This document shows, piece after piece, positions 45,468 to 53,981 of a stretch of 64,000 bases of DNA. The stretch is from Pseudomonas sp. CROZ-RG-20F-R04-15 (GTDB lineage: Bacteria; Pseudomonadota; Gammaproteobacteria; Pseudomonadales; Pseudomonadaceae). The notes below the pieces were generated by a model. The model did not search any database. It was not told the origin of the DNA and saw nothing but the letters and a program-made list of their open reading frames with translations. Location: the NCBI RefSeq assembly GCF_022662375.1, contig NZ_JAKNQL010000004.1, positions 248,001-312,000 on the forward strand, in the 5' to 3' direction. A program made the translations under genes and the position numbers. Every line of letters starts with the position of its first letter. The stretch's first letter is position 1.

Positions 45468-46408
45468 TGAACGACAAACTCGATAGCAGTGCCCGGGAAG
45501 ACCTTGGCGCTGATTTTAAAAAAGCCCTCGACGAAGGCTGGCTGCCGATTCGCGAAGTCGCGCGGCAGACCGGCGTCAACGCCATCACCCTGCGGGCATG
45601 GGAACGCCGCTACGGGCTAGTGGTCCCGCAACGCACGCCGAAGGGGCACCGGCTCTACTCGGCCGAACATGTGCAGCGAATTCTGACCATCCTCACCTGG
45701 CTCAACCGTGGCGTGGCAGTCAGTCAGGTCAAACCACTGCTCGACACGCCACAGGCGTTCAGCGAATCGGTGGAAAACGACTGGCAACGCTTGCGCCATA
45801 CGTTGCTGACCGCCGTCACGCAACTCAGTGAACGCAGCCTCGATGACAGCGTCAATCAGGCCATGGCGCTCTACCCGCCACGCACGTTGTGCGAGCAATT
45901 GCTGATGCCGCTGCTGGCTGAACTGGAGCAGCGCTGGCAGGGCCAATTCGGCGCGCAGATGGAGCGGGTGTTTTTTTACTCGTGGTTACGCAGCAAATTC
46001 GGCGCACGCATCTACCATAACAATCGTCAGTTAAATGCTGCCCCACTGTTGTTGATCAATCATTCCGACCTGCCACTGGAACCTCATCTGTGGCTATGCG
46101 CGTGGCTGATCAGCAGTGCCGATTGCCCGGTGCAAGTGTTGGACTGGCCGCTGCCGGCCGGCGAATTGGCACTGGCCGTGGAACACCTGCAAGCCCGTGG
46201 CGTACTGCTGTATTCCAGCAAAGCCATGAACCTTGCGCAGTTGCCGAAACTATTGAACGGAGTCAGTTGCCCAAAAATGCTGGTCGGACCAACGGTATGC
46301 ATCCACCACGCCGAGTTGTCCGTAAGAACTTCCGAGATTGTTGATTTGTTCCTGGCTGAAGATCCGCTGATGGCGCACCAGGTACTCGTTCAGCGTGGGC
46401 TGATCTAA
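45467..46408 (+). CDS. MerR-family regulator, class II LitR/PplR-like
   Basis: A 313-residue regulator. The N-terminal MerR helix-turn-helix (about 25-92) has LPIREVARQTGVNAITLRAWERRYGLVVPQRTPKGHRLYSAEHV. A helical domain and a CobB12-like C-terminal domain follow (about 185-313). The cobalamin-binding DxHxxG motif of light-sensing CarH and class III LitR is absent (the region reads EPHLWLCAWLI). It therefore belongs with class II LitR, which I recall as a repressor relieved by a separate LOV photoreceptor; no LOV gene is in this window. It lies inside the operon it probably controls through the two operators. Confidence 0.87.
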   Translation: MNDKLDSSAREDLGADFKKALDEGWLPIREVARQTGVNAITLRAWERRYGLVVPQRTPKGHRLYSAEHVQRILTILTWLNRGVAVSQVKPLLDTPQAFSESVENDWQRLRHTLLTAVTQLSERSLDDSVNQAMALYPPRTLCEQLLMPLLAELEQRWQGQFGAQMERVFFYSWLRSKFGARIYHNNRQLNAAPLLLINHSDLPLEPHLWLCAWLISSADCPVQVLDWPLPAGELALAVEHLQARGVLLYSSKAMNLAQLPKLLNGVSCPKMLVGPTVCIHHAELSVRTSEIVDLFLAEDPLMAHQVLVQRGLI

Positions 46409-46428
46409 TGGACGCAGTGAGTTCCGAC

Positions 46429-47874
46429 ATGCAATTGATCTGGCTGCGCAGCGACTTGCGCCTACATGACAACACCGCCCTCGCGGCCGCCGCAGCGCGC
46501 GGCCCGACGGTCGCGGTGTACCTGTTGAGCCCGCAGCAATGGCTTGAGCATGACGATGCAGCTTGCAAGGTCGATTTCTGGCTGCGCAACCTGCGTGAGC
46601 TGAGCGCAAGCCTTGGCAAACTCAACATCCCGTTGCTGATTCGCACTGCAACCCATTGGGATAAGGCCCCTGCGGAACTGCTCAAGCTCTGCCGGCAACT
46701 GAAGATAGCGGCGGTTCACGTCAATGAAGAATATGGCGTCCATGAAAATCGTCGCGATGCAGCGGTCGCCGCGGCGCTGAAGGCCGAGGACATCGATTTC
46801 CACAGCTATCTTGATCAACTGCTGTTCAAACCAGGCACGGTGCTGACCAAGACCGACAGTTACTTCAAGGTATTCAGCCAGTTCAGAAAGGTCTGCTACG
46901 AACGCCTGCACCGCTCGATGCCTGCCCTGGTTAAAGCCCCCGGCAAACAGGAGAAACTTGAGGTCGACAGCGACCCGATTCCCGAGTCCATTAAAGGCTT
47001 CGCCACACCGAGCCAATCCCTGCGCGATCTGTGGCCCGCCGGCGAACAGGAAGCCCGGCGCCGTCTCGACACCTTCACCGACGCGCAGATCGTTTACTAC
47101 CAGAGCGAACGCGACTTCCCGGCCAAACCCGGCACCAGCCAGCTCTCGGCGTATCTCGCTGCTGGCGTGATCTCGCCGCGCCAATGCCTGCACGCCGCCC
47201 TGCAAAGCAATCAAGGCGAGTTCGAAAGCGGCAAGGTCGGTGCGGTCACCTGGATCAACGAGCTGCTGTGGCGCGAGTTCTACAAGCACATTCTGGTCGG
47301 CTACCCACGGGTCTCAAGGCATCGCGCTTTCCGCCCGGAAACCGAAGCACTGGCCTGGCGTGATGCGCCGGACGATCTCGCCGCGTGGCAAGAGGCGCGC
47401 ACCGGTCTGCCGATCATCGATGCCGCCATGCGCCAATTGCTGGAAACCGGCTGGATGCACAATCGCCTGCGCATGGTCGTGGCGATGTTTCTGACAAAAA
47501 ACCTGCTGATCGACTGGCGCGAAGGCGAACGCTTTTTCATGCGTCATCTGATCGACGGGGATCTGGCAGCGAACAACGGTGGCTGGCAGTGGAGCTCTTC
47601 GACCGGGACCGACTCGGCGCCTTATTTCCGCATCTTCAATCCGCTGAGCCAGTCGGAAAAATTCGACAGCGAAGGCCTGTTCATCAGGCACTGGTTGCCG
47701 GAACTCGCCGACCTCAACAAAAAAGAATTGCACAACCCGGCCAACCTCGGTGGTTTGTTCGGTGCGGTGGATTACCCGTCGCCGATCGTCAACCTCAGCG
47801 ACTCACGGCAACGGGCACTGGCAGCCTTCAAGAACCTGCCTGCGCGTACGTCTACAGGAGGCGACGATGAGTGA
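46429..47874 (+). CDS. phrB: Deoxyribodipyrimidine photolyase (class I CPD)
   Basis: A blue-light enzyme that splits cyclobutane pyrimidine dimers using FADH- and an antenna cofactor. The N-terminal antenna domain starts MQLIWLRSDLRLHDN. The FAD domain has SYLAAGVISPRQ-like SAYLAAGVISPRQC, WINELLWREFYKHIL, TGLPIIDAAMRQL, GWMHNRLRMVVAMFLTKNLL and DLAANNGGWQW. The 481 residues from 46429 match the length of the P. aeruginosa enzyme as I recall it. An ATG at 46408, overlapping the regulator's stop (TAATG), may be used instead and would add seven residues. Confidence 0.96.
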   Translation: MQLIWLRSDLRLHDNTALAAAAARGPTVAVYLLSPQQWLEHDDAACKVDFWLRNLRELSASLGKLNIPLLIRTATHWDKAPAELLKLCRQLKIAAVHVNEEYGVHENRRDAAVAAALKAEDIDFHSYLDQLLFKPGTVLTKTDSYFKVFSQFRKVCYERLHRSMPALVKAPGKQEKLEVDSDPIPESIKGFATPSQSLRDLWPAGEQEARRRLDTFTDAQIVYYQSERDFPAKPGTSQLSAYLAAGVISPRQCLHAALQSNQGEFESGKVGAVTWINELLWREFYKHILVGYPRVSRHRAFRPETEALAWRDAPDDLAAWQEARTGLPIIDAAMRQLLETGWMHNRLRMVVAMFLTKNLLIDWREGERFFMRHLIDGDLAANNGGWQWSSSTGTDSAPYFRIFNPLSQSEKFDSEGLFIRHWLPELADLNKKELHNPANLGGLFGAVDYPSPIVNLSDSRQRALAAFKNLPARTSTGGDDE

Positions 47875-48289
47875 ATTCCTGCGCCGCTTCGCCCGGCAGT
47901 TTTCAGCGTTGAACAAAGACAACCTGCAAAGCCTGGGCGAGCTGTACAGCGATGACATTCACTTCACCGACCCGCTGCACGAGGTTCAGGGGCTGGCGCA
48001 GCTACGCGACTATTTCGGCGAGTTGTACGCCAACGTCAGTGAACTGCGCTTCGACTTTCATGGTTTCGACCAGATCGGCGACTGCGAAGGCTATTTGCGC
48101 TGGGTCATGAGTTATCGCCATCCGCGCCTGGCGGGCGGCCGTGTGATTCGCGTCAGCGGTTGCTCGCACTTGCTGTGGCACGACAAGGTTTATCGCCACC
48201 GGGATTATTTCGATGCCGGGGCGCTGCTGTATGAACATTTGCCAGTATTGGGCCGGGTCATCGCCTGGCTGAAAAGGAGAATGGGATGA
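47867..48289 (+). CDS. SnoaL-like (NTF2-fold) protein
   Basis: A 140-residue protein of the SnoaL/NTF2-like fold, a cone-shaped cavity used by some isomerases and hydratases. Visible features are FARQFSALNKDNLQSLGELYSDDIHFTDPLHEV at the start and RVSGCSHLLWHDKVYRHRDYFDAGALLYEHLP near the end. It starts with AGGAGG 5 bases upstream and overlaps phrB by 8 bases. It is always with the SDR and flavoprotein of this operon in similar clusters I recall. The substrate is unknown, plausibly a fatty-acid derivative. Confidence 0.87.
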   Translation: MSEFLRRFARQFSALNKDNLQSLGELYSDDIHFTDPLHEVQGLAQLRDYFGELYANVSELRFDFHGFDQIGDCEGYLRWVMSYRHPRLAGGRVIRVSGCSHLLWHDKVYRHRDYFDAGALLYEHLPVLGRVIAWLKRRMG

Positions 48290-49068
48290 GTCGTACACCT
48301 CCACGGCGTTATTGGCTGACCGGTGCCAGCAGTGGCATCGGCGCAGCTCTGGCTGAGGAAATTCTGAAAACCGGCGCACACCTGGCGGTGAGTTCCCGTC
48401 AGGTTGCGCCGCTCAAAGTCTTGTCGCAACGCTATCCGGGACAAGTACTGGTGGTGCCGGGGGATCTGACCAACAGCCAGACGGTGCGCGAAATCGGCGA
48501 GCAGATCATGCAGGACTGGGGTTCGCTGGACTCGGTGATTCTCAACGCCGGCACCTGCGAATACGTGGATGCCAAACAGTTCGATTCCTCGATCATCGAG
48601 CATGTGGTGCGCACCAATCTGCTCGCCAGCAGTTATTGCATCGAGGCCGCCCTGCCGCTGTTGCGTAAGGGCACCGCGCCGCATTTGATCGGCGTGGCCA
48701 GCTCGGTGACCTATCTGCCGCTGCCACGGGCCGAAGCCTATGGCGCCTCGAAGGCCGGTTTGCGCTACCTGTTCGAATCGCTGCGCATTGACCTGGCTGA
48801 CGAAGGCATTGAAGTCACCGTGGTCAGCCCCGGTTTTGTCGAAACACCGCTGACTGCCAAAAACGATTTCCCCATGCCTTTGAGCTGGCCTGTGGATAAG
48901 GCCGCACGGCACATTTTCGCCAAGCTCAAGGATCGGCCATTGGAAATCGCCTTTCCGGCGCTGTTCATGGCCGCGCTATGGCCGCTGTCGAAACTGCCGG
49001 CGCGGGTACAACTGGCAATCGGCAAGCGCATGGTGCGCAAGTCACCTCCGCTGACGGATCCGACATGA
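48286..49068 (+). CDS. Short-chain dehydrogenase/reductase
   Basis: A 260-residue NAD(P)-dependent oxidoreductase of the classical SDR type. The cofactor motif is TGASSGIG (residues 12-19), with NAG in VILNAGT, the catalytic Ser in VASSVTYLP and YGASK for Tyr and Lys. A C-terminal hydrophobic segment (ALFMAALWPLSKLPARVQ) suggests membrane association. It overlaps its neighbours by ATGA on both sides. The substrate is unknown; the context suggests lipids. Confidence 0.9.
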   Translation: MSRTPPRRYWLTGASSGIGAALAEEILKTGAHLAVSSRQVAPLKVLSQRYPGQVLVVPGDLTNSQTVREIGEQIMQDWGSLDSVILNAGTCEYVDAKQFDSSIIEHVVRTNLLASSYCIEAALPLLRKGTAPHLIGVASSVTYLPLPRAEAYGASKAGLRYLFESLRIDLADEGIEVTVVSPGFVETPLTAKNDFPMPLSWPVDKAARHIFAKLKDRPLEIAFPALFMAALWPLSKLPARVQLAIGKRMVRKSPPLTDPT

Positions 49069-50312
49069 AAATAGCCATCGTCGGCAGCGGGATCGCCGGG
49101 CTTACCTGCGCCTACCTGCTCAATCGCCGCCATGAAGTGACGGTGTTCGAGGCGGGCGACTGGGTCGGTGGCCACACGCACACGGTGCCGGTGACCGTCG
49201 ATGGCCGCCAATATGCGGTGGACACCGGCTTCATCGTGTTCAACGACTGGACCTACCCGAACTTCATCCGCTTGCTCGGCCAGCTCGGCGTGGCGTTCAA
49301 GCCGACGGAAATGAGTTTCTCGGTGACCGACCCGGACACCGGTCTGGAATACAACGGCAACAACCTCAACAGCCTCTTCGCCCAGCGCAGCAATCTGTTT
49401 TCGCCGGGATTCTGGGGCATGTTGCGCGACATTCTGCGCTTCAACAAAGAAGCCCAGCGCGACCTCATCGAACTGCGCATCGCCGCTGACACCACCCTCG
49501 ACGACTACCTCAAGGCTGGTGGTTACGGCGAACGCTTTATCCTGCATTACATCGTGCCGATGGGCTCGGCGATCTGGTCGATGCCGATGGCGGAAATGCT
49601 CAATTTCCCGCTGCAGTTTTTTGTGCGGTTCTTCAAGAACCACGGGCTGTTGTCGGTCAGCGATCGGCCGCAATGGCAAGTTATCGAAGGTGGTTCCAGC
49701 GCCTATATCACGCCGCTGACAGCTGGGTTCAAGGACAGGATTCGTCTCAATTGCCCGGTGACACGGGTTGATCGCGATGTGCATGGCGTGGTTATCCACA
49801 GCCCGGCGGGGCTCGAACACTTCGATCAGGTAGTGTTCGCCTGCCACAGCGATCAAGCGTTGCAACTGCTGGCGGTGCCGAGCGATGCCGAACGCGCGAT
49901 CCTCGGCGCCCTGCCCTACGCCGACAATGAAGTGGTGTTGCACACCGACACGCGTTTGCTGCCGACACGCAAACTGGCTTGGGCGAGCTGGAATTATCGG
50001 CTCAGCGGCACCGGCCATACCCACGCCGCCGTCACCTACGACATGAATATTCTGCAGGGCATTCAGAGCGACACCACGTTCTGCGTCAGCCTCAATCAGA
50101 GTGCCGGCATCAGCCCCGACAAAGTGCTCGCCCGCTACACCTACGCCCACCCACAGTTCAGCCTCGCGGCAGCGGCCGCACAGCAACGCTGGGGCGAACT
50201 GGATGGCGCGCAACACACGCATTATTGCGGCGCCTACTGGGCCAATGGTTTTCATGAGGATGGTGTGGTCAGCGCATTGCGCGTGGCCGCCGCGTTCGGG
50301 GAAACCTTATGA
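49065..50312 (+). CDS. FAD-dependent oxidoreductase (amine oxidase/desaturase-like)
   Basis: A 415-residue flavoprotein. The dinucleotide-binding motif IAIVGSGIAGLTCAYLL is at residues 3-19, followed by EAGDWVGGHTHTV and DTGFIVFNDWTYPNF. The fold is that of phytoene-desaturase/amine-oxidase proteins. In alpha-proteobacteria I recall homologues next to DUF1365 and Cfa-like genes in singlet-oxygen-responsive clusters, where fatty acids are modified. A role in oxidising or desaturating a phospholipid fatty-acyl chain is inferred. ATGA overlaps join it to both neighbours. Confidence 0.87.
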   Translation: MKIAIVGSGIAGLTCAYLLNRRHEVTVFEAGDWVGGHTHTVPVTVDGRQYAVDTGFIVFNDWTYPNFIRLLGQLGVAFKPTEMSFSVTDPDTGLEYNGNNLNSLFAQRSNLFSPGFWGMLRDILRFNKEAQRDLIELRIAADTTLDDYLKAGGYGERFILHYIVPMGSAIWSMPMAEMLNFPLQFFVRFFKNHGLLSVSDRPQWQVIEGGSSAYITPLTAGFKDRIRLNCPVTRVDRDVHGVVIHSPAGLEHFDQVVFACHSDQALQLLAVPSDAERAILGALPYADNEVVLHTDTRLLPTRKLAWASWNYRLSGTGHTHAAVTYDMNILQGIQSDTTFCVSLNQSAGISPDKVLARYTYAHPQFSLAAAAAQQRWGELDGAQHTHYCGAYWANGFHEDGVVSALRVAAAFGETL

Positions 50313-51124
50313 ACAGCGCCCTTTACAGTGGCTGGATCGGCCATCGGCGCTTCTCGCCGCGCCGCCATGAATTCCGCTACCGGATCGGTTTGCTCTACCT
50401 CGACCTCAGCGAGCAGGACGCCGTGCTTGCACTGTCGCCGCTGGCCGGGCGCAGTCGCTTTGCGCCTTTTTCGTTTCGCGAGACCGACTATCTCAAGACT
50501 TTTACCAGCCGTGGCGTGCGCCTGATCGATGCTGTGCGCCAGCAGGTTGGCCTCGCCATCGGCCACGAACCGCAAGGCTCGATCTGCTTGCTGACCCAAG
50601 CGCGCAGCTGGGGGTTGTCATTCAATCCGGTGAGTTTCTTTTACTGCCATGAGGCGGATGGGCAACTCGCCGCAATCGTCTGCGAAGTCACCAACACGCC
50701 GTGGCGCGAGCGTTATCACTATGTGCTGCCGGCACGCACGCCTGTCGACCTGCAGGATTTTCATCAGCACTTCGCCGTGGCCAAAGCCTTTCACGTTTCA
50801 CCGTTTTTGCCGCGCGATCTTGAATACCGCATGAGCTTCAGCCCCGCTGCGCAAACCCTCGGCGTGCACATGGCCGACTGGCAGGGCGAGCACAAATTGT
50901 TCGACGCGACGCTCAATCTCCGACGCGAAAACCTTGATCGCCGCAGCGTGCATCGTTACCTGCGGCGCTTTCCGTGGATGACCGCGAAAACCGCCCTGGC
51001 GATTTATTGGCAGGCGCTGCGGCTGCTACTCAAGCGCGCACCGATTTTTGCTCATCAGGCTGCCGACGGCAGCTTTCAAACCGCCACTGTGCCTCCCAAG
51101 GAGCACCGCCATGAAATCCTCTAG
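50309..51124 (+). CDS. DUF1365 protein
   Basis: A 271-residue protein of unknown biochemical role. It has the DUF1365 hallmarks: the N-terminal SGWIGHRRFSPRRHEFRYRI, the central LTQARSWGLSFNPVSFFYC, CEVTNTPWRERYHYVL and KAFHVSPFLPRDLEYRM. DUF1365 is nearly always next to the flavoprotein and Cfa-like methyltransferase found here, which suggests it acts in the same lipid pathway. It overlaps the upstream gene by ATGA and the downstream gene by 14 bases. Confidence 0.9.
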   Translation: MNSALYSGWIGHRRFSPRRHEFRYRIGLLYLDLSEQDAVLALSPLAGRSRFAPFSFRETDYLKTFTSRGVRLIDAVRQQVGLAIGHEPQGSICLLTQARSWGLSFNPVSFFYCHEADGQLAAIVCEVTNTPWRERYHYVLPARTPVDLQDFHQHFAVAKAFHVSPFLPRDLEYRMSFSPAAQTLGVHMADWQGEHKLFDATLNLRRENLDRRSVHRYLRRFPWMTAKTALAIYWQALRLLLKRAPIFAHQAADGSFQTATVPPKEHRHEIL

Positions 51125-52376
51125 CCTGTCGGTCAGTCGGCTCAGCACCAACGGTTTGACCGGGTCGTTGCTGCGTCGCGGCGTATTGCGTCAATTGTCT
51201 CAGCTCAAACAAGGGCAATTGATGGTGGTCGAGGATGGCGAACAGCTGATGTTCGGCACACCGGGCAGTGCCTTGCTCGGGGAAATCCATGTGACGGATC
51301 CGGCCGTCTGGGGCATGGTCGCCGGCAATGGTTCGATTGGTGCCGGTGAGGCCTTTATCCACGGCTATTGGAGTTCGCCGGATCTGACAGCGGTGGTGCG
51401 CGTGTTCGTCAGCAACCTCGACGTGCTCGATGCCATGGAGCGTGGTCTGGCCCGTCTCAGCCGGCCGTTGGTGCAAGGCCTGCACTGGCTCAATCGCAAT
51501 ACGCGCAAGGGCTCGCAGAAAAACATCGCCGCCCACTACGATCTGGGCAACGACCTGTTCGAACAGTTTCTCGACCCGACCATGATGTATTCGGCGGCGC
51601 AATTTCTCACCCCTGAGGACAGCCTCGAACAGGCGCAGTTGAACAAGCTGGAGCGGATCTGCCAGAAGCTTGCGCTCAAACCCGGCGACCATTTGCTGGA
51701 GATCGGCACGGGTTGGGGCAGCATGGCGTTGTATGCCGCACAGAATTACGGCTGCCGCGTGACCACCACGACCCTGTCACACGAGCAGTACGCATTTACC
51801 GCAAAGCGCATTGAGCAACTGGGCTTGCAGGATCAGGTCACGCTGCTGCTCAAGGACTACCGCGACCTTACCGGCGAGTACGACAAACTGGTGTCGATCG
51901 AGATGATCGAAGCAGTCGGTCACCGTTTCCTGCCGACCTACTTCAAACAGTGCGCGCACTTGCTCAAGAGCAATGGCCTGATGCTGATCCAGGCGATCAC
52001 CATCCGCGAGCAGCGCTACGAGCAGGCCAAACGCGGCGTCGATTTCATCCAGCGCTACATCTTCCCCGGCGGCGCCCTGCCCTGCGTGCAGAAAATGCTC
52101 GAAGTGGTCAGCCGCGATACCGATATGAACCTGCTGCACATGGAGGATTTCGGCCTGCATTACGCGCGAACCCTGCGCTTGTGGCACGAGAACTTCCGCC
52201 GTGCCCATGGTCGTTTGAGCGAGTTGGGTTATGACGATTACTTCCTGCGCCTGTGGGAGTTTTACCTGTGCTACTGCGAGGGCGGCTTCCTCGAACGCAC
52301 TATCGGTACCGCGCAATTGTTGCTCGCCAAACCGGCCGCAATGACCGCGCCGTTGCTCGGGCGTTTCGATGCTTGA
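51111..52376 (+). CDS. Cfa-like fatty-acyl-phospholipid methyltransferase
   Basis: A SAM-dependent enzyme of 421 residues in the cyclopropane-fatty-acid synthase family. An N-terminal domain (about 1-140) has GEAFIHGYWSSPDL. The catalytic domain has KNIAAHYDLGNDLFEQFLDPTMMYS, the SAM motif LLEIGTGWGSMA and SIEMIEAVGHR with the conserved Glu. YIFPGGALP and FYLCYCEGGFLERTIG follow. Clustered with a flavoprotein and DUF1365, it may methylate the double bond of unsaturated phospholipid acyl chains to a cyclopropane, methyl or furan precursor. Which one cannot be told. AAGGAG lies 8 bases before the ATG. Confidence 0.9.
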   Translation: MKSSSLSVSRLSTNGLTGSLLRRGVLRQLSQLKQGQLMVVEDGEQLMFGTPGSALLGEIHVTDPAVWGMVAGNGSIGAGEAFIHGYWSSPDLTAVVRVFVSNLDVLDAMERGLARLSRPLVQGLHWLNRNTRKGSQKNIAAHYDLGNDLFEQFLDPTMMYSAAQFLTPEDSLEQAQLNKLERICQKLALKPGDHLLEIGTGWGSMALYAAQNYGCRVTTTTLSHEQYAFTAKRIEQLGLQDQVTLLLKDYRDLTGEYDKLVSIEMIEAVGHRFLPTYFKQCAHLLKSNGLMLIQAITIREQRYEQAKRGVDFIQRYIFPGGALPCVQKMLEVVSRDTDMNLLHMEDFGLHYARTLRLWHENFRRAHGRLSELGYDDYFLRLWEFYLCYCEGGFLERTIGTAQLLLAKPAAMTAPLLGRFDA

Positions 52377-52860
52377 GCGTGTTGCCAATGCCGTGCTGTT
52401 CCAGCTCGGCTGGCTGACCTGTGTACTCGGCGGCAACAGCTTGTGGTTGTTGCTGGCGTTGGCGGTACTGGTGATCCATCTGCGCTGGATCAGCAGTTGG
52501 GCGGCTGAAGGTCGTTTGATTTTGAGCGTGGTGATTGTCGGCACCGCTGTGGACAGTCTGTTGCGCGGTGTCGGCGTGTTCGAGTTTCAGGATCAGTCGC
52601 CGCTGATTCCGCTGTGGCTGATGCTGCTCTGGGCGCTGCTGGCGACCACGTTGCGCCATTGTCTGCAATGGAGCGCCCGGCCGTGGTGGCTGGCCAGTGT
52701 GCTCGGCGCAGTTGGTGGAGCGCTGTCGTATTACGCCGGCGGACGCTTGGCCGGGGTGCAATTTCCCTACGGTGAGTTACCGACCCTGATCGGCATCGGC
52801 CTGCTCTGGGCACTGCTGTTTCCGCTGCTGCATGCGATGGCGCGACGGCTGGCGCACTGA
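52369..52860 (+). CDS. DUF2878 membrane protein
   Basis: A 163-residue inner-membrane protein with about five hydrophobic helices (e.g. LLALAVLVIHLRWI, LILSVVIVGTAVDSLL, LGAVGGALSYYAGGRLAG). It fits DUF2878. It overlaps the Cfa-like gene by 8 bases and ends the coupled operon that starts at 44505. Function unknown; membrane partner of the lipid-modifying enzymes is a guess. Confidence 0.85.
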   Translation: MLERVANAVLFQLGWLTCVLGGNSLWLLLALAVLVIHLRWISSWAAEGRLILSVVIVGTAVDSLLRGVGVFEFQDQSPLIPLWLMLLWALLATTLRHCLQWSARPWWLASVLGAVGGALSYYAGGRLAGVQFPYGELPTLIGIGLLWALLFPLLHAMARRLAH

Positions 52861-52912
52861 GCGTCTGTCAGACCTTTCACACGCACAGCGGCGACTGCCT
52901 TACACTGCCGCG

Positions 52913-53218
52913 ATGAAAACCATACCCCACCAGCAAATCACCGAGCCTGCGGTCACCTGCTCGACCTGCGCGGCGTGCTGCTGCCAGCTCGAAGTGATGC
53001 TAATCACCGACACCGGCGTGCCTGATCGCTTTATCGATACCGATGAGTGGGGCGGCGAAGTGATGCTGCGGCTGGACGACGGCTGGTGCGCGGCGCTGGA
53101 TCGCGACAGCATGATGTGCACGATTTACGAAAAGCGTCCGCTGATTTGCCGCGAGTTCGAAATGGGCGCGCCGGAATGCATTGAAGAGCGCAAAGGCATC
53201 ACGACCGCTTACCGCTGA
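52913..53218 (+). CDS. YkgJ-family cysteine cluster protein
   Basis: A 101-residue protein with the YkgJ cluster pattern: CSTCAACCCQLEV near the N-terminus, then C in GWCAALD, MMCTIYEKRPLICREF and PECIEE. These cysteines probably bind zinc or an Fe-S cluster. The frame is open from 52832; the ATG at 52913 gives the family-like start. It is 52 bases after the light-type operon and may be co-transcribed or independent. Function unknown. Confidence 0.85.
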   Translation: MKTIPHQQITEPAVTCSTCAACCCQLEVMLITDTGVPDRFIDTDEWGGEVMLRLDDGWCAALDRDSMMCTIYEKRPLICREFEMGAPECIEERKGITTAYR

Positions 53219-53240
53219 TCCCAAGAACCCCTAAAAACAA

Positions 53241-53333
53241 ATGTGGGAGCGAGCCTGCTCGCGAAAGCGCTCTTTCATTCAACATCTTCGTTGAACATGA
53301 AATAGCTTTCGCGAGCAGGCTCGCTCCCACAGG
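53241..53333. repeat. REP palindrome pair
   Basis: Inverted REP cores around a loop with its own inverted repeat (TTCATTCAAC/GTTGAACATGAA), between convergent YkgJ and pagL genes. Confidence 0.9.
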
Positions 53334-53350
53334 GATCAAGCGTTTAGCCG

Positions 53351-53869
53351 TCAGAGCGGCATTGTGTAATGCAGCGAGTAACTTTCTACACCGTCGTTGC
53401 TGCTGGCCAGGCCGGCGTTGGAATAGTGCGTCGCACGAATCCCGACTTCATGCCCGCCATTGAAACGCAGACCAAAACCGAAGCGGTCTTCAAACTGGAA
53501 AGAACCTCCGAGGTTGTTGGACTCGTACTTGGTATTGGAGAACGCCGCGACGCCAATTCCCGCCTCGACATAGGGTTTGACCGACTGACCGGCAAACTCG
53601 TAAACGAACACCGGCGAGAACGACAGGCTGTTGTTACTGGAGGTCTTGTCACCTTCCCAGTAGGTATAGGCGCCGCTCCAGTAACCGGTCAGACGACCGA
53701 CATCACTTTGCAGCCAGCTCTTGTCCCAGTCGAAATTCATGCCCAGGCGGTACGTCATGGTCGAGTCGCTGGTGGCCCCCACCGCGAACTCCACACCGGC
53801 CGCTTGCGCAGTAATACTTTGCCCCATCAGTGCGGCCGCAATCGCGGCCAAGCAGAATAGTCGCTTCAA
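53351..53869 (-). CDS. pagL: Lipid A 3-O-deacylase PagL
   Basis: An outer-membrane eight-stranded barrel enzyme that removes the 3-O acyl chain of lipid A, altering endotoxin. The 172-residue precursor has a signal peptide (cleaved after AQA). The C-terminal strand region, THYSNAGLASSNDGVE, holds the catalytic His148, Ser150 and Glu162. Their spacing (2 and 12) equals that of the P. aeruginosa triad (126/128/140 of the mature protein). The last residues HYTMPL do not end in Phe, unlike most barrels. Located between phrB-operon genes and murI as in PAO1. Confidence 0.92.
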   Translation of the reverse strand: MKRLFCLAAIAAALMGQSITAQAAGVEFAVGATSDSTMTYRLGMNFDWDKSWLQSDVGRLTGYWSGAYTYWEGDKTSSNNSLSFSPVFVYEFAGQSVKPYVEAGIGVAAFSNTKYESNNLGGSFQFEDRFGFGLRFNGGHEVGIRATHYSNAGLASSNDGVESYSLHYTMPL

Positions 53870-53981
53870 GTTGAAACTTCCTTTTCCGGAACGATCGTTT
53901 GGTTTTCTAGGTAACTCTTCGCTATAGAAGCTAGCGCCTGCTCAGAAGTTCAGCTGAAGTTTTAGTTATTTCACAATTTTT

